From CAYRIF01 sp964424205 (GTDB lineage: Bacteria; Bacteroidota; Bacteroidia; Cytophagales; Cyclobacteriaceae): 6,291 bases of DNA. The stretch lies in the NCBI GenBank assembly GCA_964424205.1, contig CAYRIF010000224.1:1-6291 (forward strand). The letters run 5' to 3'. Positions 5,919 through 6,291 of this stretch are shown here, piece after piece. Each line of letters begins with the position of its first letter. The stretch's first letter is position 1. A program made the position numbers and the translations under genes. The notes below the pieces were generated by a model. The model had not been told where the DNA came from, made no database searches, and was given only the letters and a program-made list of their open reading frames with translations.

Positions 5919-6197
5919 CTACACCCAATTAATAACATATTCTGTATAAGCATCTCCTTTAGATATTGTTTTTCCCATCTGAATATCCAGTGCTTTGCAT
6001 CCGCAGATTTCCAATGCTTTTTTCATCCATCCTCCCATTCTATTTTCTAGTATTCCAGTTTTACCAGCTATTTTAGTGATGTGAATCAACATGCCTTTTG
6101 AATGACTTTCCACAATGTCAATTTCTGCAGGGGTATAAAAAGCGGCTAATATTTTTCGAGCACGCTTCATCAAAAATTCCAGTGATGCAATCAACAC
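5919..6197 (-). CDS. C-terminal part of a V4R/DUF2378-like domain protein, possibly a broken gene
   Basis: The frame gives 92 residues from a GTG at 6197, or 83 from the ATG at 6170. The C-terminus GGWMKKALEICGCKALDIQM (54-73) followed by SKGDAYTEYVINW (79-91) resembles the end of V4R and DUF2378/TIGR02265-type ligand-binding domains: a helix ending in an ALE-x-x-G turn, then a strand, then RGDxxCxYxxxW with Cys and Arg not kept. I recall such proteins as about 180 residues, so roughly the N-terminal half is missing. Protein-like sequence (GLTGIYKVF) continues upstream of the GTG to a TAA at 6228-6230. Another frame is open from 6221 to the window edge, so a frameshift near 6220-6230 is possible. 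Alternatively it is a short intact gene: a TATTTTTG box at 6265-6272 lies upstream. The role is unknown and the family call is moderate. Confidence 0.5.
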   Translation of the reverse strand: MLIASLEFLMKRARKILAAFYTPAEIDIVESHSKGMLIHITKIAGKTGILENRMGGWMKKALEICGCKALDIQMGKTISKGDAYTEYVINWV

Positions 6198-6264
6198 AAA
6201 AACTTTATATATACCTGTTAACCCGAATTATTCATGTGATTAGCTTGGTGTATATGCAAGACGT

Positions 6265-6272
6265 CAAAAATA
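6265..6272 (-). promoter_or_regulatory. Possible -7 box upstream of the right-end gene
   Basis: TATTTTTG on the minus strand matches TAnnTTTG. It lies about 67 nt before the GTG at 6197 and close to the window edge, with no visible TTG at -33. If the gene really extends further upstream, this box would be a chance match inside it. Confidence 0.25.
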
Positions 6273-6291
6273 GAAGATATATGGGCATATT

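Overview
The window looks like chromosomal DNA of a Bacteroidota bacterium, probably of the Cytophagales type. It is AT-rich, starts lack clear Shine-Dalgarno sequences, and several genes are preceded by TAnnTTTG boxes, the -7 element typical of this phylum. A small lipoprotein with Lys and Glu residues just after its lipobox Cys fits the same placement. This assignment is an inference from composition and gene style; no marker gene allows a firmer one.

Layout. (1) Positions 2-1297 (+) hold a tandem DJ-1/PfpI protein cut by the left window edge. Its first domain has lost the nucleophile Cys and its second keeps it. A hairpin terminator follows at 1315-1356. (2) Positions 1488-3831 (+) form a tight three-gene operon: a membrane family 2 glycosyltransferase, an ECF sigma factor overlapping it by 10 nt, and rsmG (16S rRNA G527 methyltransferase) 2 nt further on. 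(3) A minus-strand lipoprotein gene (3855-4274) converges on rsmG. (4) A minus-strand pair follows: an SDR oxidoreductase (best start 5579), then 45 nt later a Rid-family (YjgF) protein without the RidA arginine. (5) Positions 5736-5843 (-) hold an unannotated 35-codon membrane miniprotein with a consensus -7 box in front and a perfect 18-bp hairpin plus U-run behind. (6) At the right end (minus) is the C-terminal part of a V4R/DUF2378-like ligand-binding domain protein, which looks 5'-truncated or frameshifted.

How the parts fit. The GT2-sigma-rsmG cluster is co-transcribed by its spacing, although its three products (envelope glycan or lipid modification, transcription, ribosome modification) have no obvious shared pathway. 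No anti-sigma gene follows the sigma factor. The SDR and the Rid protein probably form an operon for small-molecule redox or detoxification chemistry, with unknown substrate. I see no IS element, CRISPR array, tRNA, rRNA or phage gene. No clearly new multi-gene system is visible. The most unusual items are the half-degenerate DJ-1 tandem, the miniprotein transcription unit, and the possibly broken gene at the right edge.
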